Source: Rhodoluna sp. (GTDB lineage Bacteria > Actinomycetota > Actinomycetes > Actinomycetales > Microbacteriaceae). From it: a DNA stretch of 64,000 nucleotides. The stretch spans positions 1 to 64,000 of the forward strand of contig NZ_JAHEDV010000004.1 of the NCBI RefSeq assembly GCF_024641065.1, read 5' to 3'. Numbering within the stretch: the first letter of the stretch is position 1; the number at the start of each line of letters is the position of its first letter. Under the pieces are notes generated by a model. It did not search any database, was not told the DNA's origin, and worked only from the letters and a program-made list of their open reading frames with translations. The position numbers and the translations under genes are program-made. Positions 35,587 to 44,352 of this stretch are shown one piece after another.

Positions 35587-35592
35587 TATCCT
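35587..35592 (+). promoter_or_regulatory. -10 element TATCCT for the ferritin-like gene
   Basis: TATCCT ends seven bases before GTG 35600, which favours that start over GTG 35582. Confidence 0.4.
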
Positions 35593-35599
35593 TATCAAT

Positions 35600-36373
35600 G
35601 TGTTTGATTGGTTTAAAAGAATCCGCGCTGGCGCTCGCAAGTTCACATTGCCGCCGCGTGAAGAGCGTGCTGCCCGCAACACCGGCGAGGTCAACCTAAA
35701 GCCATACACCCCAGAGCCAAAGGCATTCTTGGGCCAGCTGGCTTATTTGCAGCTCAGTCAGTTTGAGATTCTCACCAGCGAGCTGAAGTATTCACCGAAC
35801 ACCCAGTACAAAGCTGAACTTGGTGAAGCTGCTGCCAAGAGTTTTGAAAAATACCGCGCAATTTCTAAGAAAATTGCCGGTCTCGGCGTTGACCCAACCG
35901 ACGCCATGGATCCATACGTAGAACGCATCGAAACCTTTCACTCGCGCACCAATGGTCTTGACTGGTTCGAGAGCGTTATCAAGGTTTATCTAGTTTCAGG
36001 TTTGCTAGACGACTTCTATCGCCGCCTTGCAGTGGGCCTCGAGCCAACTCTGCGTGCAGATGTTGAAAAGGCGCTCAGTGACAAGAAATTTGAACAATTT
36101 GCTAAACGCGTATTGCTTGAGGCAATGGCTTCAGACCCCCAGTTGGCTTCACGCCTTGCACTTTGGGGTCGTCGTTTGATGGGCGATGTTTTGCTTGAGC
36201 TTCGAGCAGCTTTTGATAACCGCAAATTGGCGGGCATCTCAAAGACCAAAAAACTTAGCCTCGAAGAAGAGCGCGAAGTTAACCTGGCTTCTTATTCAAA
36301 GCTCGAGCCACTGGTCACCGAATTGATAGGCGCCCACACCATTCGCATGGATGCCCTGGGCCTTACCGCCTAA
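35600..36373 (+). CDS. Ferritin-like fold protein (MiaE-like)
   Basis: A protein of about 257 residues from GTG 35600, or 263 from GTG 35582. It is mainly helical with glutamates placed as in ferritin-like di-iron proteins (FEILTSELKYSP, FEKYRAISKKI, YVERIETFHSR, DWFESVIKVYLVSGLLDDFYRRLA, and a C-terminal EPLVTELIGAHTIRMDALGL). The actinobacterial family is often called ferritin-like or tRNA-hydroxylase-like, but substrate and metal are not established. It sits beside the DEAD-box helicase and DUF3107, a usual actinobacterial neighbourhood. Its end overlaps the convergent small membrane gene by four bases. Confidence 0.78.
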   Translation: MFDWFKRIRAGARKFTLPPREERAARNTGEVNLKPYTPEPKAFLGQLAYLQLSQFEILTSELKYSPNTQYKAELGEAAAKSFEKYRAISKKIAGLGVDPTDAMDPYVERIETFHSRTNGLDWFESVIKVYLVSGLLDDFYRRLAVGLEPTLRADVEKALSDKKFEQFAKRVLLEAMASDPQLASRLALWGRRLMGDVLLELRAAFDNRKLAGISKTKKLSLEEEREVNLASYSKLEPLVTELIGAHTIRMDALGLTA

Positions 36374-36639
36374 GTGCGAATTTTAGTTAGGCGCTTAGCG
36401 CCCAACCACATGCCAACCGGCATGCTCAACATGACAATTAGCCAGATCCAGGCTTCGTCGTAGTGAAAGCCTGCCCAAGTCAAAATGCTCCAGACCAAAC
36501 TGCCGGTAACGATTGCCAGCGCGGTTGGAACCAGCGCACCAAACTTTGAGCTCGACAAATTGATGTACGGAGCCACTAGGCCAAGAATCAGCGCGTAGAC
36601 AACTACAAATGCCAGGCTGAGCAGGTTGATTGGATCCAT
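36370..36639 (-). CDS. Small three-helix membrane protein
   Basis: An 89-residue hydrophobic protein with three predicted helices (about residues 3-26, 36-56 and 61-82) and a basic C-terminus (KRLTKIRT). No family recognised. Its ATG overlaps the stop of the DUF3107 gene by one base, so it is the second gene of that two-gene unit. Confidence 0.7.
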   Translation of the reverse strand: MDPINLLSLAFVVVYALILGLVAPYINLSSSKFGALVPTALAIVTGSLVWSILTWAGFHYDEAWIWLIVMLSMPVGMWLGAKRLTKIRT

Positions 36640-36863
36640 TAGGCGATGAACCCAACTCGACGAGCTTCTTCAGCGCCGATTTCTACATAAGCAAGTGCCT
36701 CGGTTGGAACTACAAAAAGGCGACCCTTGTTGTCAGAAAGTTTTAGCACCTTCTGGCCAGCTTCTAGACAAGCAGCAACTGCGCTTTCAACATCCTTGGC
36801 AGATTGATCTGACTCAAAGCTAATTTCGCGGGCGCTGTTTTTGATACCGATTCTGATGTCCAT
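36639..36863 (-). CDS. DUF3107 protein
   Basis: A 74-residue soluble protein beginning MDIRIGIKNSAREISFES and ending PTEALAYVEIGAEEARRVGF, the actinobacterial DUF3107 signature. Function unknown. AAAGG lies upstream of the ATG. It is divergent from adnA and the first of a two-gene unit with the small membrane protein. Confidence 0.88.
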   Translation of the reverse strand: MDIRIGIKNSAREISFESDQSAKDVESAVAACLEAGQKVLKLSDNKGRLFVVPTEALAYVEIGAEEARRVGFIA

Positions 36864-36956
36864 GAAGGGCCTTTCTTGCTTGCTTTTAGATTACGACAGC
36901 CTCGGGCAAGTTGTGGCCAGGTGTCGAGGGTTTTCAATTTTGTCGGCAGCTCGAGG

Positions 36957-36962
36957 TAGTTT
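36957..36962 (+). promoter_or_regulatory. -10 element TAGTTT for adnA
   Basis: TAGTTT ends seven bases before ATG 36970. GAGGG in between could also act as a close Shine-Dalgarno. Confidence 0.4.
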
Positions 36963-36969
36963 TGAGGGC

Positions 36970-39900
36970 ATGACTTTCACCACTGTTTTTGGAGCGCCCG
37001 GCGCTGGCAAAACCACGGTTTTGAAGTCAAAATTTGAGGCTGCCTTAGCTGATGGTCTTGGCGCAAATGACATTCTGGTCATCGCCGCCAGCCGCGAGGC
37101 TGCTAATGACTTGCGAGATGAACTAGCACTCAAACTTCAGGCTGCGACCTCGGGCGACCTGGCCCGAACGCTAAATTCCTGCGCATTCGAAATTTTGCTT
37201 GAGCGAGCCGCAGCGCAGGGCTCCCGAATGCCCGAGCTAATTAGCGGTAGCGAACAAGATCGAATCTTGGCCGAGATAATCGAAAGCCACCTCGATGATG
37301 ATCTTGAGCAGGCTGGTTGGCCCAAACACATCAACAAGCAGGTGGTTGCGCTAAATGGTTTTAGATCTGAGCTTCGCGATTTGATTTCGATTAGCCTCGA
37401 GCACGGGGTAGACCCTGATGAACTTCGGGGGATTGGCTTGCAGTTTGGTCGTGCTGAGTGGGTTGCCTCCGCCGATTGGTTTGACGAATACCTTGTTTCA
37501 GTTGGGGCATTCGAAAACCGATTCGACTCGGCTATGTTGCTTCGCGAGGCTATTTCGATTCTCAAGACTTATAAGTGGCCTCAACGGTTGCTAGACCTCA
37601 AGTTGATTTTGGTCGACGATGCCCAAGAGTTGACCCCGGCGGCTAGCGATTTCATCGCTGTTCTGGCAAGCAAGGGTGCTTCACTTGTGCTGCTTGGTGA
37701 CCCAGATTCTTCAACCCTTGGCTTTCGCGCGGCTGACCCACGAGCCATGGCAAACCTTGCTGATCGAGTGGCGGGCATCCAAGGCAAAAAAGTTGACATC
37801 GAGGTGCTTGATGCTTCATTGATGGAACGTGCCGAGGCGATCAGTGCCGCACTTGGCCGAGTCTCAGCGCAAATAGATACTGCTCGGGCAGGTCGCCAGC
37901 GAAAGGCCTTGGTTGCCAGCAAGCCTGACGCTGAGACAGTTATTGGGCGAGTGTTCAATCAGCCTCAAGAAGAGTTGGCCTGGTTGGGTCGAAGCCTGCG
38001 CGAGGCTCACCTATATGACGGCATCGCTTGGAATGAAATGGCTGTGGTTGCCCGTTCGCGCGCTGCTCTAGAGCAATTGTCAGCGGCCCTGGCCTATGAG
38101 TCTGTTCCGCTCCAGATTGTCGGTTCTCAATCGCCACTGCGCGATGAATTTGGCTCTCGAGTGCTGCTGCGCTTAGCGCAAGCTTGTTTTTCATCCGAGG
38201 CAATTCAAATCGAGCAGGCAATTGAATTTTTTAGTTCGCCGCTTTGTGGGCTTGACTCACTTGGGCTGCGCAGATTGCGAAGAGCTCTTCGGCGCGAAGA
38301 ATTGCAAAACGAGGGTTTACGCAATAGCGATGAGCTGATTGTCGAGCTGTTCAATGCCGAAGGTTCAATCGCAACAGTGGCTAGCCAAGAGGGCAAGCGG
38401 GTCGATGCCTTTTTGAAGCTTTATTTCGAGGCACGCAAGATTGCCGGCGACGATTCAGCATCGATTGAAGATTTGCTCTGGCACATTTGGAACACTTCTA
38501 ACCTAGAAAAATCATGGAGAGAGACAGCCCGAGGAGTAGGCGAGGTTGCGGTTCAAGCTAACCGAAACCTCGATGCGGTAGTTGCACTTTTTGCTGCCGC
38601 CAATAGATACGTCGAACGAAACCCGGGCGCTGATCCGAGGTTGTTTGTGAACCAACAACTTGCGCTTGGTCTACCCGAAGACACCTTGGCTCTCAACAAT
38701 CAATCAGCCGATTTGGTTTCGCTGGTTACCCCATCTGGGTTGATTGGCCGTCGATTCAAACTGGTTGCTTTGCCTCAACTGATTGAGGGTGTGTGGCCAA
38801 ACTTGCGACCAAGGTCTTCTCTGCTGGGTGCAACCGCACTGGATGCACTGAAATCTGGTCGAGTTGACGATCCAAATGAATTGAAGCGCTCAGAACTGCC
38901 AGACGAGCTTCGAATGCTCTACAAATCGGTAGGCGCTGCGAGTCAAAAAATCTTGGTGTCGGTGGCTAACAGTGAAGACACTCAAACCTCGCAATTTGTG
39001 AACCTTCTGTTGGGCGGTGTGCCTGAACCGATCAGCCATTCCACCGCAGCTTTGAGTTTGCGTGGAATGGCCGGCTCACTTCGTCGCCGATTGGCTACCT
39101 CAACTGTTGAATCTGAAACAGATTCATTGGCTTTGGGGTTGGCTCGCTTGGCCTCTGCCGGTGTTGCCGGTGCGCATCCTGACAGTTGGTATGGAATGTT
39201 GCCACTGTCGACCATTGAGCCTCTGACTGATTTGCAAGACCCAGAGGCACAGGTTTATGTGCGACCTTCTCAACTCGAAAGTTTTTTGAAGTGCCCGCTG
39301 CACTGGTTCCTTGGGGCACATGGTGGTTCTGATTACACTTTCTCGGCAAACCTTGGAACTCTGCTGCACAAGTCATTCGAACTGGCCACCGAGATTAACG
39401 AAGATGCCCTCTGGCAATTAGTTGATTCAAAATGGCACACGCTCAAATTTGAGTCTGACTGGTTAGAACAAGCCGGTCGCCGCCGAGCGAAAAAGATGAT
39501 TGCCAACATGGTTCAGTACATCCGAGAATTTGAATCGGCCGGCGGGCAGGTAATCGGCAGAGAAGTGAATTTTGAGTTTGATCTGGGTCGGGCCAGAGTT
39601 CGCGGTCAGGTAGACCGCCTTGAGCTTTACCCAGATGGTCGCGTGATGATTGTCGATCTCAAAACTGGTGCAAAAGATTTCACCAAGGATGAAGCCCAAA
39701 ACCATGCGCAGCTGGGGCTCTATCAACTGGGTTTTGAAAATGGCGCTTTCAGTCATTTGGATGGCCTGTCTAAGGCCGAAACACTAGGTGGCGCAAAATT
39801 GCTGTTGGTCGGATCGAAACTCGCAGAGCGAACTCAAGACAGCATCGCGACAGACGAGTTTGCTAAAGAAAAGTTCGAGCAAATGGTTGCTTCAGCAACA

Positions 39901-40020
39901 ACGGGTATGGCAATGACAGACCACGTCTTTGTGGCCCAGGTTGGCTCGCATTGCACCAACGAGAACGAATTCGGAAGTTGCAAACTGCACTTGACCAAGG
40001 CGGTGTCATTTGGTGGCTAA
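36970..40020 (+). CDS. adnA: AdnA-like helicase-nuclease subunit
   Basis: This 1016-residue protein couples a UvrD-like motor to a RecB-like nuclease. Walker A is GAPGAGKTT at the N-terminus; the Walker B region is LILVDDAQELTP, a weaker match than the DEYQD of AdnB. The C-terminal PD-(D/E)XK core is GQVDRLELYPDGRVMIVDLKTG. Cysteines occur before the nuclease (LKCPLHW, near residue 774) and after it (HCTNENEFGSC), three of the four expected for an AddB-type Fe-S cluster. AdnAB is the actinobacterial double-strand-break resection machine. I use ATG 36970; the longer frame overlaps the DUF3107 promoter. The end overlaps adnB by 11 bases. Confidence 0.88.
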   Translation: MTFTTVFGAPGAGKTTVLKSKFEAALADGLGANDILVIAASREAANDLRDELALKLQAATSGDLARTLNSCAFEILLERAAAQGSRMPELISGSEQDRILAEIIESHLDDDLEQAGWPKHINKQVVALNGFRSELRDLISISLEHGVDPDELRGIGLQFGRAEWVASADWFDEYLVSVGAFENRFDSAMLLREAISILKTYKWPQRLLDLKLILVDDAQELTPAASDFIAVLASKGASLVLLGDPDSSTLGFRAADPRAMANLADRVAGIQGKKVDIEVLDASLMERAEAISAALGRVSAQIDTARAGRQRKALVASKPDAETVIGRVFNQPQEELAWLGRSLREAHLYDGIAWNEMAVVARSRAALEQLSAALAYESVPLQIVGSQSPLRDEFGSRVLLRLAQACFSSEAIQIEQAIEFFSSPLCGLDSLGLRRLRRALRREELQNEGLRNSDELIVELFNAEGSIATVASQEGKRVDAFLKLYFEARKIAGDDSASIEDLLWHIWNTSNLEKSWRETARGVGEVAVQANRNLDAVVALFAAANRYVERNPGADPRLFVNQQLALGLPEDTLALNNQSADLVSLVTPSGLIGRRFKLVALPQLIEGVWPNLRPRSSLLGATALDALKSGRVDDPNELKRSELPDELRMLYKSVGAASQKILVSVANSEDTQTSQFVNLLLGGVPEPISHSTAALSLRGMAGSLRRRLATSTVESETDSLALGLARLASAGVAGAHPDSWYGMLPLSTIEPLTDLQDPEAQVYVRPSQLESFLKCPLHWFLGAHGGSDYTFSANLGTLLHKSFELATEINEDALWQLVDSKWHTLKFESDWLEQAGRRRAKKMIANMVQYIREFESAGGQVIGREVNFEFDLGRARVRGQVDRLELYPDGRVMIVDLKTGAKDFTKDEAQNHAQLGLYQLGFENGAFSHLDGLSKAETLGGAKLLLVGSKLAERTQDSIATDEFAKEKFEQMVASATTGMAMTDHVFVAQVGSHCTNENEFGSCKLHLTKAVSFGG

Positions 40021-43000
40021 ATTCACTGCAAACCAGGTTTATCGAGTAATCAAACCTTTCGACCTAACTGCCGAGCAAGCAGCTGCCGTCGAGCTTGCCA
40101 GCACTAATTCGCCTTCGCTAATTGTTGCTGGTGCTGGCAGTGGCAAGACCGAACTAATGGCAGTTAGAGTGCTCTGGCTCGTTGCAAATGGTGTGGCAAC
40201 TCCAGAACAAATTTTGGGCCTCACTTTCACCCGAAAAGCCGCAGCCGAATTGAGCAAGCGAATTTATGAGAGTCTGCTGAAACTTCGTGACACCGAGATG
40301 TGGCCCGAAGATCTCGACTATGACTTTGTGGCACCGACCATTTCTACGTACAACGCCTATGCCAATAACTTGTTTCGCGATAACGCACTCGCAATTGGTT
40401 ATGAACCCGAAGCTGTGCTGCTATCAGAAGCCGCGGCTTTTCAATTGGCGCGCGAGGTTGTTCTCAAACAGGGAGCGTCTGTAGATTCTCGACTTGCTGA
40501 TGTTGAGTCGAATCTGAATTCGATTGTTGAAGCGGTGCTGGCCATGGCTGCCTCGATGAATGACAATCTGGTTTCGGCGCAAGAGGTTGAAGGCGTCATC
40601 GAATCGGTGGTTTCAGCCTTAGATAACCTGCCAAAGCGTGAGGGTTCTTCTGATCTAGCCAAATTTGCCTACATGGATTCTCTGTTCACGCCGATTCTAG
40701 GCACCCCAATCATTGCCAAACTTGCAGACGCTTATCGAGCTGAAAAACAGAAACAGGGATTTGTTGATTATTCAGACCAGGTAGTGCTGGCCGAGCGAGC
40801 TGCGCGATTGATTCCTGGTGTGGTTGCGCAGGTTCAAGAGTCTTTCAAACAGGTTTTGCTAGATGAATATCAAGACACCTCGTTCTTGCAGACCAAACTG
40901 CTTCAAAACCTATTCGGTGGCACGTCGGTTTTTGCTGTTGGCGACCCGAATCAGTCAATTTATGGCTGGCGTGGGGCAAGCGCTTCAAACCTCACCAACT
41001 TTTACCGAGACTTTGGTGCCGAATCGGCAAGCGCCAACTTCACGCTCTCTACATCTTGGCGAAACCCGGGTGTAGTTCTCGAACTGGCGAATGACCTAAT
41101 CGGTGACCTCAAAGTCGTTGAGCTGAAGCCCTCGCCACATGCTGAGCAAGGCGAGATTTCAATCGATTTTTGCCAAGACCTAAAGAGTGAAGCCGAGAGG
41201 GTTGCTCAATGGTTTAAGGCTCGAAATTCTCCTGACCAGACTTCAGCGTTATTGCTTCGTAAACGCAGCCAAATGCATCTATTCGTTGAAACTCTAGAAG
41301 CCGCAGGTCTCGAGGTTGAGGTAGTTGGTCTCGGCGGGCTGCTAGAAATGCCTGAAATTGTTGATTTGGTTAGTGCCCTCAGGGTTTTGCATAGTCCGCA
41401 AGCGGGTTCTCAACTAATTCGGCTACTCACTGGCCCACGCTGGAGGATCGGTGCCAAAGATATTGAGCGCCTCAGTCGCTATGCAAGTCGCCGGGCCAAG
41501 ATTGACGAAAATCTGCGCGATCGCCAACAAGAAGGATTCGCCCCTGAAGATGCAGTTTCGATAGTCGATGCACTTGACCTTCTGATCGAAGACAAAAGCC
41601 CAGAAAAAGCTGGCTTCTCTGATGTTGGCCTAGCTCGAATGCTCGATGCGGCGCGGCTACTCAGAACTATGAGGCGCCAGGTAGGTCTTTCACTGGTTGA
41701 TTTTGTGAGGTCGGTCGAACAAGAGCTGTGGCTCGACATCGAGGTTCTAGCGAATCCACGACGCAAGAATCCGATGGCACATCTAAATGCTTTTGCCGCG
41801 ATCGTTGCCAACTATTCCGCAAATAATCAGCAGGCTTACCTCGGAGCATTTCTCGATTGGCTTGATTTTGCTGATCAACGCGAAAAGTTTGAAGTTCCAA
41901 CCTCTTCACCTGAACGAGGTGTTGTGCAAGTGCTCACCATCCATGCGGCTAAAGGTCTTGAATGGAACAACGTTGCAGTTGCAAACCTCATCGAAGGTGA
42001 TTTTCCGAGTAATCGCGGCGGATCGGGCTGGATTAAATTTGGCGAGCTGCCATACCCGTTGCGCGGCGACCACGACGCGCTTCCGGTTTGGAACTATCAA
42101 GGGCTCAGTTCGCAACCGCAGGCTAAGAGCAGCGTCGAAGATTTCAAGTTGGCCATGAAGAACCATCAGCTGAATGAAGAACTGCGCCTGATGTATGTTG
42201 CCGTTACCCGCCCGAAGTCTTCACTGTTACTCACCGGTTCTTACTGGAAGCCAGGCAATAAAAAACCTCGCGAGGTCTCACGTTTTCTAGGTGCGGCACT
42301 CGAAAAAACCAAAACTGAAATCTCTGCAATCGAGTCCGAGGTGAATCCACTAGAAGCAGTTGCCCTGGTTGAGCAGTGGCCGTTAGACCCTTTGGGTGAG
42401 AAGCACAGAAAAGCGCTTCAATCGGCATCTGAACAAACCCTGGATGCCATTGAGAGGTTAGAGCTTGAGAAAGCTGGCATAGATTTTTCTAACCAAATTC
42501 AGGCCGACATTGATCTGTTGCTTGCTGAACAGGCCGAGCGGCTAGCTAGCCAAGCTGTGGTCAAGCTGCCGGTGCGAGTTCCTGCTTCGAGTTTCAAAGA
42601 CTATGTGGTTTCAATCGAAGAATTGCTCGAAAGGTTCAGAAGACCGGTTCCGGCGAAGCCATACAAAGAAACCCGAAAGGGCACACTGTTTCACGGCTGG
42701 GTAGAACAATATTTTGGTGTGCCGACAAATAACGATGTGACTGAAATTGAAGACCTCATTGAGAATTTTGAGGCATCCCGCTGGGCCAAAATGAAGCCCG
42801 TTTCGGTTGAGCAAGAGATTCAATTCACGGTTGCCAAAAATACCTTCATTTGCAAACTTGATGCTGTTTTTGAGATCGATGGAGGCATTGAGATTGTCGA
42901 CTGGAAGACCGGAGAACCGCCTAAAGACGAGCAAGATTTAGCCGATAAATCATTGCAATTGGCGCTGTATCGTCTTGCCTACTCGAAATTCTCTGGGCTT

Positions 43001-43147
43001 TCACCTGATCAGATTTCGGCCAGCTTTTATTACGTTACCCAAAACCTTGAGATTCGACCAAATCATCTGCTCGACGAAAAACAATTGCTAGAACGTTGGC
43101 ATGAAGCAATTGAAAAGGCTAGCGCCACAGCAGGCGAGGCAGAGTAA
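40010..43147 (+). CDS. adnB: AdnB-like UvrD-family helicase-nuclease subunit
   Basis: A 1045-residue SF1A helicase with all main motifs: VAGAGSGKTELMA, LGLTFTRKAAAEL, LLDEYQDTSFLQ, GDPNQSIYGWRGAS, VLTIHAAKGLEW and LMYVAVTRPKSSL. The C-terminal RecB-like nuclease has KLDAVFEIDGGIEIVDWKTG and QLALYRLAY. It is expected to be the leading motor of the AdnAB heterodimer, resecting broken ends for recombination. The GTG start lies 11 bases inside adnA, so the two subunits are translationally coupled. Confidence 0.92.
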   Translation: MVAKFTANQVYRVIKPFDLTAEQAAAVELASTNSPSLIVAGAGSGKTELMAVRVLWLVANGVATPEQILGLTFTRKAAAELSKRIYESLLKLRDTEMWPEDLDYDFVAPTISTYNAYANNLFRDNALAIGYEPEAVLLSEAAAFQLAREVVLKQGASVDSRLADVESNLNSIVEAVLAMAASMNDNLVSAQEVEGVIESVVSALDNLPKREGSSDLAKFAYMDSLFTPILGTPIIAKLADAYRAEKQKQGFVDYSDQVVLAERAARLIPGVVAQVQESFKQVLLDEYQDTSFLQTKLLQNLFGGTSVFAVGDPNQSIYGWRGASASNLTNFYRDFGAESASANFTLSTSWRNPGVVLELANDLIGDLKVVELKPSPHAEQGEISIDFCQDLKSEAERVAQWFKARNSPDQTSALLLRKRSQMHLFVETLEAAGLEVEVVGLGGLLEMPEIVDLVSALRVLHSPQAGSQLIRLLTGPRWRIGAKDIERLSRYASRRAKIDENLRDRQQEGFAPEDAVSIVDALDLLIEDKSPEKAGFSDVGLARMLDAARLLRTMRRQVGLSLVDFVRSVEQELWLDIEVLANPRRKNPMAHLNAFAAIVANYSANNQQAYLGAFLDWLDFADQREKFEVPTSSPERGVVQVLTIHAAKGLEWNNVAVANLIEGDFPSNRGGSGWIKFGELPYPLRGDHDALPVWNYQGLSSQPQAKSSVEDFKLAMKNHQLNEELRLMYVAVTRPKSSLLLTGSYWKPGNKKPREVSRFLGAALEKTKTEISAIESEVNPLEAVALVEQWPLDPLGEKHRKALQSASEQTLDAIERLELEKAGIDFSNQIQADIDLLLAEQAERLASQAVVKLPVRVPASSFKDYVVSIEELLERFRRPVPAKPYKETRKGTLFHGWVEQYFGVPTNNDVTEIEDLIENFEASRWAKMKPVSVEQEIQFTVAKNTFICKLDAVFEIDGGIEIVDWKTGEPPKDEQDLADKSLQLALYRLAYSKFSGLSPDQISASFYYVTQNLEIRPNHLLDEKQLLERWHEAIEKASATAGEAE

Positions 43148-43149
43148 AA

Positions 43150-44283
43150 CTAGAAGAGTTCGTTGTCAGTCTTTGCTGGCAGCTCGATTGGTCGAGTTTT
43201 GTTGTCGTTGTACTCAACTGCAACTTCAACTTCTTCAACTGACTCGACAGTTAGGTCGATGATTTCAAGGTCGTCTTCATCGGCAGCCATGGTGAATTCT
43301 TCGGCACTCAAGGTTTCGAATGCCTCAACCGGTTCGATCACTGGTTGGCTTATGGCTAGGCGCCCAATAGCCCCAGTTTCTACGTCGTTGGCCAGCAATT
43401 CGAGTGTGCTGGTCGCATCGGCAATGGCATCTTCGTCACCGGTTGCAATGGCGTGCAACAACCACTTAGCAATGTCGAGTTCGTTATAAAGCGTTGCGCG
43501 GTGACGCAGGCCTTCATCTTGGTGGCGGTGATTTTGGCGATAAACATCAAGAATGCTGTCGCTGAGTTCATAAAGGCCAGTTCCGAGAATCCAAGCAAAG
43601 TCTTCGGCTGGGTCGCCGATGTGCAAGCTGGTCCAGTCGAGAATGCCGGTGACTTCACCGTCAGCCTGAAGCACGGTTTCTGAGCTGAGTCGAGAGTGAA
43701 TGACGGTTGGCTTGAAACGGAACAGGCTGATGTCTTCGAAGGCTGATTCCCAGCGGCCAAGCAGCACTGCTGGAACCTTGCCCGATTCAAGGATTCGGTC
43801 AAGCTCAGCAACTTTTTTGGCAGCTACCTGGGCCACATCGTATTCAGGCAAGTGTGCATCCTGAACAAGTTCGAGTGGCAGGTTGTGAATGCCTGCGATT
43901 GCCTTACCGATGCTGGTTGACAGGCTTGAATCAGCTTGAACTGTCTCGATTTGAGTTTCGTTGCCGTACACGTATTCATAGACGTAAACCGAAGTACCAA
44001 ATTCATCCTTGGTTTCGCCAACCATACGCGTGACACCAAACGGCAATTGTTCTCGAACCTCAGCAGTCAGCGCTTTCAGGGCACGCAATTCAAGTTCCTG
44101 ATCGGTTCCTGCCTGTGCGCTGTTAGCAACGCGAACCACAAAATAGCTGTTGTCATTAGCAGTCAGGAGTGCTGAGTCGTAGTGGCCGGCGGCGCCATTA
44201 GAAATTCTGCGCACCTGGTGAAAGTCAATGCGGGGCACTGCGTCTTTAGCAAGCGCCGCTAAAATCAAAGAAGATTTGGCCAT
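43150..44283 (-). CDS. Aminoglycoside phosphotransferase-fold protein, catalytic loop degenerate
   Basis: A 377-residue protein with an APH/choline-kinase-like fold: an N-lobe (YFVVRVANSAQ, ELELRALKALT), VYVYEYVYGNE hinge, SIGKAIAGIHNLP, and the metal region GILDWTSLHIGDPAEDFAWI. The catalytic loop, normally HGDLHPGN, is HSRLSSET: the catalytic aspartate and the metal-binding asparagine are both missing. The last 60 residues form an acidic, probably disordered tail. I start at ATG 44283, seven bases after TACTCT. It stands between adnB and nudC, a conserved actinobacterial place, so it is unlikely to be a drug-resistance gene and may be a pseudokinase. Confidence 0.78.
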   Translation of the reverse strand: MAKSSLILAALAKDAVPRIDFHQVRRISNGAAGHYDSALLTANDNSYFVVRVANSAQAGTDQELELRALKALTAEVREQLPFGVTRMVGETKDEFGTSVYVYEYVYGNETQIETVQADSSLSTSIGKAIAGIHNLPLELVQDAHLPEYDVAQVAAKKVAELDRILESGKVPAVLLGRWESAFEDISLFRFKPTVIHSRLSSETVLQADGEVTGILDWTSLHIGDPAEDFAWILGTGLYELSDSILDVYRQNHRHQDEGLRHRATLYNELDIAKWLLHAIATGDEDAIADATSTLELLANDVETGAIGRLAISQPVIEPVEAFETLSAEEFTMAADEDDLEIIDLTVESVEEVEVAVEYNDNKTRPIELPAKTDNELF

Positions 44284-44290
44284 GAAATTC

Positions 44291-44296
44291 AGAGTA
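44291..44296 (-). promoter_or_regulatory. -10 element TACTCT for the phosphotransferase-fold gene
   Basis: Minus-strand TACTCT ends seven bases before ATG 44283, which supports this start over the longer frame. Confidence 0.45.
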
Positions 44297-44352
44297 GAAG
44301 ATAACCATTGCTTCACCTCGCAGCGCCACGCGAATCACGACAGAGAGAAGCC

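Noticed and set aside
43150-44283. Macrolide or aminoglycoside resistance kinase
   Set aside because: The catalytic Asp and Asn are missing and the locus is a conserved housekeeping neighbourhood.
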